Assembly: GCA_030345135.1 (NCBI GenBank) | Contig: CP128386.1 | Coordinates: 3,912,667 to 3,976,666, forward strand | Direction: 5' to 3' | Length of the DNA: 64,000 nt | From: Chitinophagaceae bacterium DXS | Lineage (GTDB): Bacteria; Bacteroidota; Bacteroidia; Chitinophagales; Chitinophagaceae | In this document: one piece after another, positions 36,656-46,501 of the stretch | Layout: each line of letters starts with the position of its first letter | Position numbering within the stretch: position 1 is the stretch's first letter | Made by a program: the position numbers and the translations under genes | The notes under the pieces: model-generated | The model's database searches: none | Told to the model about the DNA's origin: nothing | The model's input: the letters and a program-made list of their open reading frames with translations, nothing else

Positions 36656-39600
36656 CTAAAAGGAAAGATTTAAACCAACATTGATCACCCTTTGTACAGG
36701 ATATCCTAAGCCAGAACTGCTGGCAGGTGCTGACTCAGGGTCATATGAAGGGCCAAATTTATCAATAGAGAAAAGATTGTTTCCGCTCACATAAATCCGC
36801 AGCGCCTGTATTTTGGCTTTGGCAAGTAATTGCGTTGGTATGTTATAACCGATCTGAACATTCTTCAATCGTAAGAAAGCATTGTTTCTTAGCCAGAATG
36901 TAGATGACCACGCATTAGAACCAAACCTTGCATTTGTAGGACCGTTGAAGTTAACAGGGTATTTATTGTCGCCTTCTTTCTGCCATCTGCCTGTAAAAAA
37001 CTCTTCAGCCATATTTAATCCGTTTGGCATTAAGATCGCCTTGGCTGCGGCCTGTCCGCTAAAAAATACCGTTACATCAAAGTTCTTATAAGTAGCCCCC
37101 ATTGTTGCGCCGTATACAATTTGCGGCACGGGAGATTGTGTTATTCTTATTTGGTCAAGTCCATCAATCTTACCATCTCCGTTGATATCCTTATACTGAA
37201 TATCGCCTGGTTTTGCACCGACAGGATGCGGTGTTTTTTCTATCTGATCCTGGTTTTGATAAAGTCCGATAGCATCATATAGCAAATAGGCTGAACTGGG
37301 ATAACCGGTGCTTTTTTGATAAGCCGGAACAGAAGACGCTTCAGCAATATTGATGATCTTATTGGCCACATAAGTAAAGTTGCCGGATACATAATAAGAG
37401 AACGATTTGTTCACCGGCTTGCGATATTCCATCGCGACTTCGATGCCGCGATTCAGTACTTTACCAAAGTTTACATCAGGCAACACGAGACCGGAGTATG
37501 CGGGAACCACTGCAGTATTCGGCCTTAGGATATCCGAACGCATGGAGCGGAAAACATCTACCGTTACACTAAGGCGATGCCACAACTGCATATCTACTCC
37601 AATATTTGCATTCGCTGCTCTTTCCCATGTGATATAAGGGTTTGGACTCGGGCCGAGATTAAAGCCTGCATATTGTGTATAATCAGAACCATAGAAATAT
37701 CCGTTGGCGAGATAAGTTCCGTTTTGGCCTGCCTGCAGTGTATACGTTTGCAGATATTGATATGGCGCAACCCTGTCGTTACCCAAAGTACCGTATGAAC
37801 CTCTCAATTTCAGATCTGTGATAACACCTGATTTAAAGAATGCTTCTCTTGACACACGCCATGCTGCAGAAAAACCGGGAAAGAAACCAAATCTTCTGCC
37901 GGGTGCAAATATGGAAGAACCATCATAACGCAGGTTTACATCAATCAGGTATTTATCGTCATAACCATAAGAAACCCTGCCGATATAATTCTGGCGGGAG
38001 AAAACATCTGTACCTGAATTATTGGTAGCGCCGATAGTGCTTCCTGCATTTAACTCCTGTACAGTATTACCGATAAAACCTGTGCGGTATGCAGATAATG
38101 TAGTAGATGTTTGTTTCATCTGCTCATAAGCAGCAAACACATCCAACGCGTGCAAGCCGAACCTTTTTGTATAGCCAATTTTGATATTGTACAACTCGTT
38201 CGGCTGGCGTTGCTGATTTAATGTAAGATTGGGCGTTCTCGTTGAATTGACCTGTTTAAGCGAATCGCCACTCTGATCATACGCATAAGCCGGCGGCGGC
38301 GTTGCATTAAACGTTTTGTTGTTGTAGTTGTACAGGTCATAAGCATAATAACCTTCCAGTCTCAAGCCTTTGGTAATAGAAGAAAGATCCCAGCTAAAGC
38401 CGGTTTTTGTCTGCAGGAAGTCGTATGAATTGTTTACATAACCCAATGCGCCGTTTACCGTATAGAGTAATGCATTATCCGGTGTACCAGAAATACCAAC
38501 GCCCACTTTGCCATCAGGATACTGACTTACGAGATAAGGATATGCGGTCCACAATTCATGAAAGATACCGCCCGTTCCATAAGAGTTTCCCTGCTTGAAT
38601 TCATGGCGGTACAAAACATCTACATTAATCTTAAAACTGTTGGTGGCCTGAATATCAAGGTTCGCCCTGCCGTTCTTATTTTCATAATAGTCTGCACCGC
38701 CTTTGTACATGCTATTCTGGCGCAGGTATTGGCCTGATACAAAATAATTCACCTTGCCTGATCCGCCACTTATTGAAATGTTGTTATTGGTTTGAAATGC
38801 CCAGTTGCGCATCACATCATTCCACCAGTCGGTGTTAGGGTGGCCGAGCGGATCTGACCCATCTTTAAATTTCTGGATATCATCATCCGTAAAAAATGGC
38901 TGCTGCCCTATGTAATTATAATATTCGTTGGTAGCTATCGCATACTCATAAGAATTGAGCAACTTAGGTACACGCGTTGGTTGCGTGAAAGATTCGTTGG
39001 TACTGAATGTCAGCGAAGTTTTACCCGCTGCACCTCTTTTTGTGGTGATCAAAATAACACCATTGGCGGCCCTTGCGCCGTAGATGGCGGCAGAAGCATC
39101 TTTCAAAACAGTGAGCGTAGCAATATCGTTTGGATTGATCCTGTCAAGCCCTCCCTGTCGATCCGGAATACCATCAATAACAATCAGCGGAGAATTATCT
39201 CCCAATGTACCTATGCCACGTATGTTGATCGTTCCCTGATCTGCACCAGGTTCACCACTTCTTGTGTTTACAACCAGACCAGGCAATGAACCAGCCAGGC
39301 TGTTAGACAAAGCAGCCACAGGGGACTTGGACATTTCGGCTCCGGAGATAGTTGCCACAGAACCTGTAAGACTTGATTTCTTCTTGGTGCCATAACCAAT
39401 CACTACAATTTCATTCAGGCCGCCTTCTGCGCGGGTTGACATTGCAATGTGAAGATCACCTGAACTATCTGAAAGATTTATCTCCTGGCTTTGATAGCCC
39501 ACATAAGAAAACACCAGCACCTGGTTGTGAGCATTTAACTGGATGGAAAAATTTCCTGAAACGTCAGTAATGGCGCCTTCTGATTTGCCCTTAACAGCGA

Positions 39601-39754
39601 CCGACACATCGGGCATTGGTTGTCCTTTCTCATTTACTACATTCCCTTGAACGGTTCGCGTTTGTGCCCAAAGCAGTGCAGGACACTGAGCGACGAGGAA
39701 TAGTAGCATAATAGTCACCAACAGGTGCCTATTACGGCAGTGTTTCGTTTTCAT
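36656..39754 (-). CDS. SusC/RagA family TonB-dependent outer-membrane transporter
   Basis: I start this at the ATG at 39754, giving 1032 residues and a clean signal peptide ending LLWAQ; the frame is open to a GTG at 39799. After the signal come a carboxypeptidase-regulatory-like domain (VQGNVVNEKGQPMPDVSV), the TonB box/plug start NEIVVIGYGTKKKSSLTGSV, the plug, and a barrel ending VINVGLNLSF. There is no STN domain, consistent with regulation by the divergent GntR gene rather than by a sigma/FecR pair. It imports an unidentified oligosaccharide with the SusD protein. A well-formed promoter lies upstream. Confidence 0.92.
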   Translation of the reverse strand: MKTKHCRNRHLLVTIMLLFLVAQCPALLWAQTRTVQGNVVNEKGQPMPDVSVAVKGKSEGAITDVSGNFSIQLNAHNQVLVFSYVGYQSQEINLSDSSGDLHIAMSTRAEGGLNEIVVIGYGTKKKSSLTGSVATISGAEMSKSPVAALSNSLAGSLPGLVVNTRSGEPGADQGTINIRGIGTLGDNSPLIVIDGIPDRQGGLDRINPNDIATLTVLKDASAAIYGARAANGVILITTKRGAAGKTSLTFSTNESFTQPTRVPKLLNSYEYAIATNEYYNYIGQQPFFTDDDIQKFKDGSDPLGHPNTDWWNDVMRNWAFQTNNNISISGGSGKVNYFVSGQYLRQNSMYKGGADYYENKNGRANLDIQATNSFKINVDVLYRHEFKQGNSYGTGGIFHELWTAYPYLVSQYPDGKVGVGISGTPDNALLYTVNGALGYVNNSYDFLQTKTGFSWDLSSITKGLRLEGYYAYDLYNYNNKTFNATPPPAYAYDQSGDSLKQVNSTRTPNLTLNQQRQPNELYNIKIGYTKRFGLHALDVFAAYEQMKQTSTTLSAYRTGFIGNTVQELNAGSTIGATNNSGTDVFSRQNYIGRVSYGYDDKYLIDVNLRYDGSSIFAPGRRFGFFPGFSAAWRVSREAFFKSGVITDLKLRGSYGTLGNDRVAPYQYLQTYTLQAGQNGTYLANGYFYGSDYTQYAGFNLGPSPNPYITWERAANANIGVDMQLWHRLSVTVDVFRSMRSDILRPNTAVVPAYSGLVLPDVNFGKVLNRGIEVAMEYRKPVNKSFSYYVSGNFTYVANKIINIAEASSVPAYQKSTGYPSSAYLLYDAIGLYQNQDQIEKTPHPVGAKPGDIQYKDINGDGKIDGLDQIRITQSPVPQIVYGATMGATYKNFDVTVFFSGQAAAKAILMPNGLNMAEEFFTGRWQKEGDNKYPVNFNGPTNARFGSNAWSSTFWLRNNAFLRLKNVQIGYNIPTQLLAKAKIQALRIYVSGNNLFSIDKFGPSYDPESAPASSSGLGYPVQRVINVGLNLSF

Positions 39755-39873
39755 TTTGTTTATTTTGATTTTTAGCAAGCACAATAATGTAGCAGGCACC
39801 GTTTTAACGGCACATCATCTCTTCAGCTAGATCCAGTCTTATTTCCGGATTATCTGACTCGCAATCTTTTGTT

Positions 39874-39931
39874 TCGGTCTATTCTGTTCTACTCAAAATT
39901 AGAAATTTATTTTATTAACCAAAAAAATTTG
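39874..39931 (-). promoter_or_regulatory. susC promoter with overlapping operator-like half-sites
   Basis: On the minus strand TTTG (39920-39923) and TAATTTTG (39894-39901) are separated by 18 nt, an exact Bacteroidota promoter. Directly downstream of the -7 box is AGTAGAACAGAATAGACC (39875-39892), sharing the half-site ATAGACC with the palindrome at 39959-39973. A repressor bound there would cover the start of transcription. Confidence 0.6.
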
Positions 39932-39958
39932 AAAATATTTTTAGAAAGGATTTTTTTT

Positions 39959-39991
39959 AGTCTATAATAGACCAGAACAAACCTATCTTTG
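39959..39991 (+). promoter_or_regulatory. gntR promoter region with palindromic operator
   Basis: GTCTAT-A-ATAGAC (39960-39972) is a perfect 13-bp palindrome, extended to AGTCTATAATAGACC. GntR-family operators typically have GT...AC halves like these. A -7 element TATCTTTG lies just downstream (39984-39991), about 53 bp before the gntR start, so the site is placed for autoregulation. Confidence 0.55.
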
Positions 39992-40043
39992 GAGAGAACC
40001 GACGTGGATATAGTCACAGTAAAGCAACCTATAATTTTGAACC

Positions 40044-41066
40044 ATGTTAATGCAACCGATTTTTGAGAAAATACAGGAACTGAAATCCATACCTTCTTAC
40101 TCTAAGCACGATCAGTTAGTTCAGGGCATTATCAATGCCATTGATGAAAAAATAATAACCACCGGCAGCCGCCTGCCTACCATTAATGAAGCCATCAATG
40201 AATTGCGTTTTGCAAGGGAAACGGTTGTTAAGGGTTACAAGGATCTTATAAGACGTGGCATTGTAGAATCAAAGGGCAGGAAAGGATATTTTGTGGCGAA
40301 CGGCAATACCGGCCAGATCGCAAAGGTTGCATTGCTGATGTATTTGATGGATTCTTTCCAGGAACAATTTTACCGCACTTTCAGAGACGAGTTAGGCAAC
40401 AAGGTGCATATAGATATTTTTTTTCATCACGGCAATATCGAAATTTTTGAAACGATCCTTAACATGATCAAAGGCAAATATTCGATGTATGTGATTTCGC
40501 CCATTCCCCACCCCAGAACCAAAGAATTATTGAATGAGATACCACGCGCCAGGTTTATCATGTTCGACCGTTTTGAACCGATCGGCGGGGAATTCAGTTA
40601 TGTGTGCCAGGAATTTGAAAAGGCAAGTTTCGATGCTTTTTCTGCGCTTGCAGACAATATCAAAAAGTTTGACGAGATGATCTTCTTTCACACAAAAGAT
40701 TCGCTTGATCCGGTTGAGATCATTAAATCCTACAAAAAATTCGCAAAAAAATATGGCATTAATGCAACGATCAAACCGCATTATGTGCCGGGCACGATTA
40801 CTAAAGGCAAGGTCTATTTCTCATTGAACAACGCTGAACTTTGGGAGATATTGAATGATTGCAAAGCCGCTAAACTAAGCCCCGGAAAAGACATCGGCAT
40901 TCTTTCGCATAATGATGAGCCTGTAAAAAAACTTGTTGCAGACGGCATTACTACTTTTTCAACTGATTTTGGACTGATGGGCAAAAGGGCCGCACAGGCC
41001 ATCATCAAAAAGGAGTCAGTACAGGAAATTATACCAAGCGTTTTAATAAAGAGAAAATCACTTTGA
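40044..41066 (+). CDS. GntR-family regulator with sugar-binding-type sensor domain
   Basis: The 340-residue protein has an N-terminal winged helix-turn-helix (about 1-80, with GSRLPTINEAINELRFARET and RGIVESKGRKGYFVANG). A LacI/periplasmic-binding-protein-like sensor domain fills residues 85-335 (GILSHNDEPVKKLVADGITT near the end). Such Bacteroidota regulators respond to sugars imported by adjacent loci. It is divergent from susC across a 289-bp region containing a promoter in each direction and palindromic operator-like sites, so it probably controls both. The symporter gene follows 9 bp later in the same operon. Confidence 0.88.
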   Translation: MLMQPIFEKIQELKSIPSYSKHDQLVQGIINAIDEKIITTGSRLPTINEAINELRFARETVVKGYKDLIRRGIVESKGRKGYFVANGNTGQIAKVALLMYLMDSFQEQFYRTFRDELGNKVHIDIFFHHGNIEIFETILNMIKGKYSMYVISPIPHPRTKELLNEIPRARFIMFDRFEPIGGEFSYVCQEFEKASFDAFSALADNIKKFDEMIFFHTKDSLDPVEIIKSYKKFAKKYGINATIKPHYVPGTITKGKVYFSLNNAELWEILNDCKAAKLSPGKDIGILSHNDEPVKKLVADGITTFSTDFGLMGKRAAQAIIKKESVQEIIPSVLIKRKSL

Positions 41067-41075
41067 TCCTGAAAG

Positions 41076-42674
41076 ATGAATGCCACTGCATTAATAAGCT
41101 TCGCGATTGCACTTATTGCCATTGTCTCCATTTCATGGTATAAAAGGCAGACGCCTGTAAATGCCCTCGGCTTTTTCTTTGCCAATAAACAGCTGGGCTA
41201 TTTATCCGTAGGTTGTGCACTTTACTTTACAAATGTCAGTGCGACTGAGTTTATCGGCGGCAGTCAAACCGCGTATATCAACAATATGTCGGTAATGGCA
41301 TGGGGCGTAAGTTCAGTGCTGGCAATGCTGATCGTGTCTGAATATATTATACCGATCTATTTGAAAGGCAAGATGCTGACCACTCCTGATTTTCTGGAGA
41401 AACGCTTTGACAGTACAACAAAAAAAATTGCGTCCTTAATGTTCCTTGTGAGCTACTTCGCCAACATCTTACCGATTATATTGTATGGTGGTGCAGTTGC
41501 AGTAAATGGACTTTTTCATTTCACAGATCATTGGCCGTATGGATATTTCAGTATGATTGCGCTTCTTGTAGTTTGCGTGGGGCTGCTTGGTTTAATGTAT
41601 TCGACTATCGGCCTGAAAGCAATTGTTGTATCGGACGTGTTGTTAGCAATTTGCCTTACGCTTAGCGGCATCCTGTTTTTATACTTCGCATTCAGCCATC
41701 TTGGAAATGGCAGTATAGTAAAAGGTATCCGGTTGGTCACCTCATCTCACCAGGAACACCTTAACGCGATAGGAACCAAAAACGATGCCGTCCCATTCTA
41801 TACGATGTTCACTGGCATGTTTATCATCAATTTATTTTATTGGGGCACAGAGCAGGTAATGCTTCAGCAGGCGCTTGCAGGCAAAAGTCTTATCGACATA
41901 CAGAAAGGTATAGCCATGGCGAGCTTTGGTAAATTATTGGGACCATTTTTATTTATCCTTCCTGGCGTACTGGCTGTTCATGCAATACCGGGCATACAAA
42001 ACTCAGTTGAGGCATTTCCGCGAATGGTAAGCCTTGTAACCCCATCCGTAATTACCGGAATCATAGGAACGGTAATGTTTGGTTCAATTATCACATCTTT
42101 TTCGGCTACACTAAATAGCGCCAGCACCCTGTTTGTACTTAATTTTTATCAGCCGGCGAAAGAGCGCAAAACGGGAGTAAAAATGAAAGGCGAGCATGTG
42201 ATTAAAACTGCTAAACGTTTCGAGGTAATTGTTTGTGTGGTTGCTATATTAGTGGCGCCATTTATTTATTTTGTTAAGGGGAGTTTTTATACCTACATTC
42301 AAAAAGTGAGTGCTTGCTTCAGTATTCCAATTTTTACAATTGTTCTTGCTGGATTTGCTACAAAATGGATTACATCATTTGCGGCAAAGATTGGGTTGAT
42401 TGTGTGCATAGCGGGTTATATCATAACGCAGTTTTTATTGGACACTTCTATTCATTTCCTGCACATGATCTTTATTCTCTTTTTATCTACTATGGCCATC
42501 ATGGCAGTTATAAGCAAATTGTATCCATCAAAAACTTTAGCTGAACCTATCCGGTTTTCGCAATCCGAAACAGCACTGCATTACTGGAAGCACCGGCATA
42601 TCGTAAGCATTGTATTATTGGTACTGATGCTAGCTGTGTTTGTCTTGTTTTCGAGGTGGGGAGTGGCAAAGTGA
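41076..42674 (+). CDS. Sodium:solute symporter (SSS family)
   Basis: The 532-residue inner-membrane protein has about 13-14 hydrophobic helices. The conserved early SSS segment LGYLSVGCALYFTNVSATEF and GGSQTAY are at about 40-70, and WGTEQVMLQQALAGKS at about 255. This is the SLC5-like sodium-coupled transporter family, which in Bacteroidota often moves monosaccharides or sugar acids released from glycans. It sits in an operon with the GntR regulator, divergent from susC/susD and the glycosidase genes, so it probably carries the product of that locus into the cytoplasm. Its stop lies 5 bp from that of the convergent thioredoxin-like gene. Confidence 0.88.
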   Translation: MNATALISFAIALIAIVSISWYKRQTPVNALGFFFANKQLGYLSVGCALYFTNVSATEFIGGSQTAYINNMSVMAWGVSSVLAMLIVSEYIIPIYLKGKMLTTPDFLEKRFDSTTKKIASLMFLVSYFANILPIILYGGAVAVNGLFHFTDHWPYGYFSMIALLVVCVGLLGLMYSTIGLKAIVVSDVLLAICLTLSGILFLYFAFSHLGNGSIVKGIRLVTSSHQEHLNAIGTKNDAVPFYTMFTGMFIINLFYWGTEQVMLQQALAGKSLIDIQKGIAMASFGKLLGPFLFILPGVLAVHAIPGIQNSVEAFPRMVSLVTPSVITGIIGTVMFGSIITSFSATLNSASTLFVLNFYQPAKERKTGVKMKGEHVIKTAKRFEVIVCVVAILVAPFIYFVKGSFYTYIQKVSACFSIPIFTIVLAGFATKWITSFAAKIGLIVCIAGYIITQFLLDTSIHFLHMIFILFLSTMAIMAVISKLYPSKTLAEPIRFSQSETALHYWKHRHIVSIVLLVLMLAVFVLFSRWGVAK

Positions 42675-42679
42675 TGGAA

Positions 42680-43819
42680 TTATTTTAAGAATTCAGCCAG
42701 CTTATTAATCACCTCATTTCGTCTCAAATTCTTTGCTATAATCTTTCCTTCAGGATCTAGAAAAAAATTGCGGGGTATCGCCGTAATTGCATAAAGTTTC
42801 GCTACCTGATTATCCCAACCATTTAAATCGCTTAAATGCGTCCACGTCAATTGATCCTGTCGGATCGCTTGCAGCCACTTTCCTTTATCTGTATCGCAGG
42901 AAACAGACACAATTGCGAACTTTTCTTTGTCGAATATCTTTTGAGCCTTTACTAAAAATGAGCTTTCTTCCCTGCACGGCCCACACCAGCTTGCCCAAAA
43001 GTCTAACAGAACATATTTGCCCCGAAAAGAAGACAGACTTATTGTCTTTGTGAATGAGGTATCTTGTTGTATAAAATCCGGGGCAATCGCTCCGATGGAT
43101 AATGTTTTAAGCAAATCAATTTCCTTTCTGAAATACTTCACCTGCTTGTAATGATTAACTTCTGAAACTTCATAAAACCTGATCAACGAATCGGCCTTCT
43201 CTAAATTTGAATTGGCAAAGCCTCCAGCCGAATTGATACTCGAATATGCAAAAGGATATTTTTTAATAAGCGCCTCAATCACTGAGTCGGTGCTTCTGTT
43301 CGCATCTTTTAGGCGTGAGCCAACGGCGGCTATCATTGCGGTGTCTTTATTCTTTTCAGCCTCCGCCTGAAGCTTGAACAAATTCTCAAAAACAGCCCTT
43401 AAGCTATCCGATGTACTAAATGCCATATATATCTTGCGTATATCATTTTCCCTGGAACCATTGACAGAAGAAGCATACAACTTATTGGCATCTCCAGTAA
43501 TCTTAATAGCTACATTCTCCAGGATGAATTCAAAAACACTATTTACTCCTTCTATTTCCAGTCGACAAAAAGCCGGCTCTACGACTTTTCCAGAAAAAAT
43601 AAAGTTTCCTCTAGCATCTGCAATTGCCGAATCTTTAAAATTAGCATCCTTGAAGAAATCCTGTTCTGTTAAATAGATCATCTTCCCCTGTGAATCTTCC
43701 AGATGGCCATTTATTAGATAACTTGGATTTGACTTTCTGCTATCAGTGGTGTTGGCGCTTTGCGAATAGAGTATTGAACAAGAACTGAAAAAGACAAAGA
43801 ATAGCAAAAAGATTTTCAT
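42680..43819 (-). CDS. TlpA-type thioredoxin-fold protein with N-terminal DUF4369 domain
   Basis: The 379-residue exported protein has an N-terminal signal with a possible lipobox (FFSSC, about Cys14). A DUF4369-like beta domain follows at about 30-130 (GHLEDSQGKMIYLTEQDFF). Then come a helical linker and a C-terminal TlpA/ResA-like thioredoxin domain with the redox motif WCGPC at 278-282 and the cis-proline region AITAIPRNFF. It should reduce disulphides in the periplasm. This architecture is very common in Bacteroidota and its client is unknown. It is convergent with the symporter gene. Confidence 0.88.
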   Translation of the reverse strand: MKIFLLFFVFFSSCSILYSQSANTTDSRKSNPSYLINGHLEDSQGKMIYLTEQDFFKDANFKDSAIADARGNFIFSGKVVEPAFCRLEIEGVNSVFEFILENVAIKITGDANKLYASSVNGSRENDIRKIYMAFSTSDSLRAVFENLFKLQAEAEKNKDTAMIAAVGSRLKDANRSTDSVIEALIKKYPFAYSSINSAGGFANSNLEKADSLIRFYEVSEVNHYKQVKYFRKEIDLLKTLSIGAIAPDFIQQDTSFTKTISLSSFRGKYVLLDFWASWCGPCREESSFLVKAQKIFDKEKFAIVSVSCDTDKGKWLQAIRQDQLTWTHLSDLNGWDNQVAKLYAITAIPRNFFLDPEGKIIAKNLRRNEVINKLAEFLK

Positions 43820-44126
43820 AAGCGTTTTAAAGTTGAGGAAGAAAAATAGCCATCAATTTAAATAAAAGATTTGTAGAAAATCACAAATAGAAAAATAATC
43901 CTCATTCATACCAGCCAAAGTGTACAACCAATATTAATTTAAACTAGATGAGACAGTTCGTTACCCAGCAAAAAAAAAGTCAGAACTTGTTAATATAGCA
44001 ATAGCCTAATAACAAATTGACGCATACTTTTATTTATAAAATTATAGTGTCAGGGTAAAAGATTGCGGCATGACTTTAAACATCAATAAATTCCACTGGC
44101 TTAAACATTCTTAATTATTGAACTAT
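43820..44126. other. Divergent intergenic region, no gene seen
   Basis: About 300 bp of A+T-rich DNA between the thioredoxin-like gene and the GH95-like gene. It must contain both promoters, but I see no clear TTTG/TAnnTTTG pair, repeat or hairpin. Confidence 0.4.
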
Positions 44127-46370
44127 ATGAAATTAACACGGCATCTGTTTGTTTTTACAATCGCTTTAATCTCCTTTCATCTCCATGCGCAAACAATTTC
44201 TGCAGAGAAAATAATTAAGCAATACAGGAATGTATTTTCAACACCGCCGGCAAAAACGCCAGGAACTGTTGCCGTTGATGCACCTTTACTTGGAAATGGT
44301 TTTACGGCCGTTGCTATTTCCGGCAAACCCGAACAACAGAACTATTACCTTGCCCGGAATGATTTTTGGCGATTGAAATCCGGCTTTAATGAATCTTATC
44401 CCGCAGTATTAGGCAAGATCCAAATTAGTGTTCCGTCATTAACAGATGCGTCATATCATATTGAGCAGGATCTATACGACGCAACAACTATAGCTGATTT
44501 TCACAACACGTCTTCATCTGTCCGGATCATCTCGAAAATGATGGCAATGCAGGACATACTGACGATCGAAATCATTAATAACGGAAAAGACGTGATCACC
44601 GGCAATGCATTACTGACGCTGCCAGAAGACGATCAGTTTCACGTCAACCCACCGCTTGAAAATAAATTCACAGACACATCCGTTTCAGGAAATGATAATG
44701 GCACGCAGTGGATCGCAAGAGGCTTTACGAAGGATGTCACCATAAAAACTTTTGCATCTGCGGCTTTAAAAATAGTAGGTGATCAATCACATATTTTCAC
44801 CATTTCTCCATCCCAAAAGGCCATGATTGTGTGCTCGTTCTCGGGCAACAACACATTAAGTAACTGCATTCAACTGGTAAAACAGAATACTAAGCGCATA
44901 AATTCAGAATACCTGAATCAAGCAAATACGCAACACCAAAACTGGTGGCATCATTTCTGGAACGAGAGCTGGATAAATATTGAAGATTCTGTAATTGCGC
45001 ATCAATACTACGCTTCGCAATATACGATGGCATCGTGCAGCAGGGATGCGAAATTTCCTCCGGGCATATTCGGCAGCTGGGTAACCCGTGAAATTCCGGC
45101 ATGGAACGGAGATTATCATCTTAATTATAATTACACAGCTCCGTTCTACGCTTTATACTCATCCAACCATTTGCAACAGGCATTGCCCTATGAAGCACCA
45201 TTGCTTGACTTCATGCAACGGGGCAAATACTATTCTCAGAAGATCGCACAGATCCCGGACGGAATTTTATACCCGGTTGGCATTGGCCCGTTGGGCATAG
45301 AGACAACACGGGAAAATGACCTGATGCGCAAATACATGAATGGTTATATTTCCGAAAAGCAGGTAGAAGATGAGGGACTGTTCTTCGGTCAAAAAAGCAA
45401 TGCAGCTTACTGTGCTGTAAACTTCTCCATGCAATTCTACAAAACATATGATATTGCATTTACCAAACGTGTTTATCCTTTCGTCAAAGCTGTAGCTGTT
45501 TTCTGGCAACACTATTTAAAGAAAGAAAATGACAGATACATTATTTTGAACGATGCAATACACGAAGGTACCATTGGCACTAAAAATCCGATTCTTTCCC
45601 TGGGCCTGGTGCCGTCAATTTTGAAAACAGCGATTGACATGAGTAGTTTGCTACATGTTGACGAGAGCGTGCGAAAAGACTGGCAAAACAAGCATGATTC
45701 AATTGCCCCATTTCCGCTCCAGGAAAAAAACGGAAGAACAGTATTCAGATATAGCGAAAAAGGCACTGCATGGTGGGATGGAAATACCCTTGGCATTCAA
45801 CACATATACCCCGGCGGACAGATAGGATTAAATAGCGACAGCAGCCTTTTGCAAACTGCACGCAACACTATTGATGAAATGCAACGCTGGCTGGACATGA
45901 ATGGCTCTAACAGCTTTTTTCCGGCAGCTGTAAGGGTTGGCTATAATGCAGATACGATACTGCAAAAATTACGTGAATATAGTTTGCATACCTATCCAAA
46001 CGGTTTTCAGCTGAACAACCCACACGGAATCGAAAATTGCAGCACGGTGCCGAACACCATTAATGAGATGCTGTGTATGTCCCACCAGAATACAATTCGC
46101 GTTTTTGAAGTGTGGCCCAAAACAAAGGATGCAGCTTTTGAGAAAATCAGATGTGATGGCGCTTTCTTAGTTTCCTCAGCGCTAAAAGACCAATCAGTTC
46201 AATACATAAAAATTATGAGTGAAAAAGGAAAGGACTGTGTGCTAAAGAATCCATGGCCTAATAAACAGGTGATCGTAAAAAGTAATAAAAGAAAAGAAAT
46301 GCATGTTAGCGGCGCGATCATCTCATTCAACACTGCTGCCGGAGAAGAGTTAATGCTGCTTCCCGGTTAA
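44127..46370 (+). CDS. Secreted GH95-like glycosidase
   Basis: I start this at the ATG at 44127 (747 residues; the frame also opens with TTG at 44118). The signal peptide ends LHLHAQ at about residue 22. The opening VDAPLLGNGFTAVAISG and the following ARNDFW match the N-terminal beta domain of GH95 enzymes. GDYHLNYNYTAPFYALYSS corresponds to the segment that carries paired active-site Asn residues in GH95 fucosidases. A C-terminal beta domain follows GIENCSTVPNTINEML. GH95 members cleave alpha-1,2-fucosides or alpha-galactosides; the exact activity is not readable here, and divergence from typical GH95 is considerable. Confidence 0.7.
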   Translation: MKLTRHLFVFTIALISFHLHAQTISAEKIIKQYRNVFSTPPAKTPGTVAVDAPLLGNGFTAVAISGKPEQQNYYLARNDFWRLKSGFNESYPAVLGKIQISVPSLTDASYHIEQDLYDATTIADFHNTSSSVRIISKMMAMQDILTIEIINNGKDVITGNALLTLPEDDQFHVNPPLENKFTDTSVSGNDNGTQWIARGFTKDVTIKTFASAALKIVGDQSHIFTISPSQKAMIVCSFSGNNTLSNCIQLVKQNTKRINSEYLNQANTQHQNWWHHFWNESWINIEDSVIAHQYYASQYTMASCSRDAKFPPGIFGSWVTREIPAWNGDYHLNYNYTAPFYALYSSNHLQQALPYEAPLLDFMQRGKYYSQKIAQIPDGILYPVGIGPLGIETTRENDLMRKYMNGYISEKQVEDEGLFFGQKSNAAYCAVNFSMQFYKTYDIAFTKRVYPFVKAVAVFWQHYLKKENDRYIILNDAIHEGTIGTKNPILSLGLVPSILKTAIDMSSLLHVDESVRKDWQNKHDSIAPFPLQEKNGRTVFRYSEKGTAWWDGNTLGIQHIYPGGQIGLNSDSSLLQTARNTIDEMQRWLDMNGSNSFFPAAVRVGYNADTILQKLREYSLHTYPNGFQLNNPHGIENCSTVPNTINEMLCMSHQNTIRVFEVWPKTKDAAFEKIRCDGAFLVSSALKDQSVQYIKIMSEKGKDCVLKNPWPNKQVIVKSNKRKEMHVSGAIISFNTAAGEELMLLPG

Positions 46371-46443
46371 CGCAAATCCTAACATAATACGCCAATCAGC
46401 TTGAACAACTCTCTAGGTTAATATCATTAACTAACGACACTGT

Positions 46444-46460
46444 AAGCTCCAGCGGAGCTT
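46444..46460. repeat. Single REP-like hairpin
   Basis: AAGCTCC-AGC-GGAGCTT is a perfect 7-bp stem with a 3-nt loop between two convergent genes. It is of the same type as the hairpins at 9836-10511 and 11659-11673, with a different loop. Confidence 0.5.
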
Positions 46461-46501
46461 CCTGTTTAAAATCCGGATTTTTTAGTTTTCTAAATTATAT
46501 T

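Noticed and set aside
42675-42679. Expected terminator between the convergent symporter and thioredoxin-like genes
   Set aside because: The stops are only 5 bp apart, and no hairpin was recognised at the junction.
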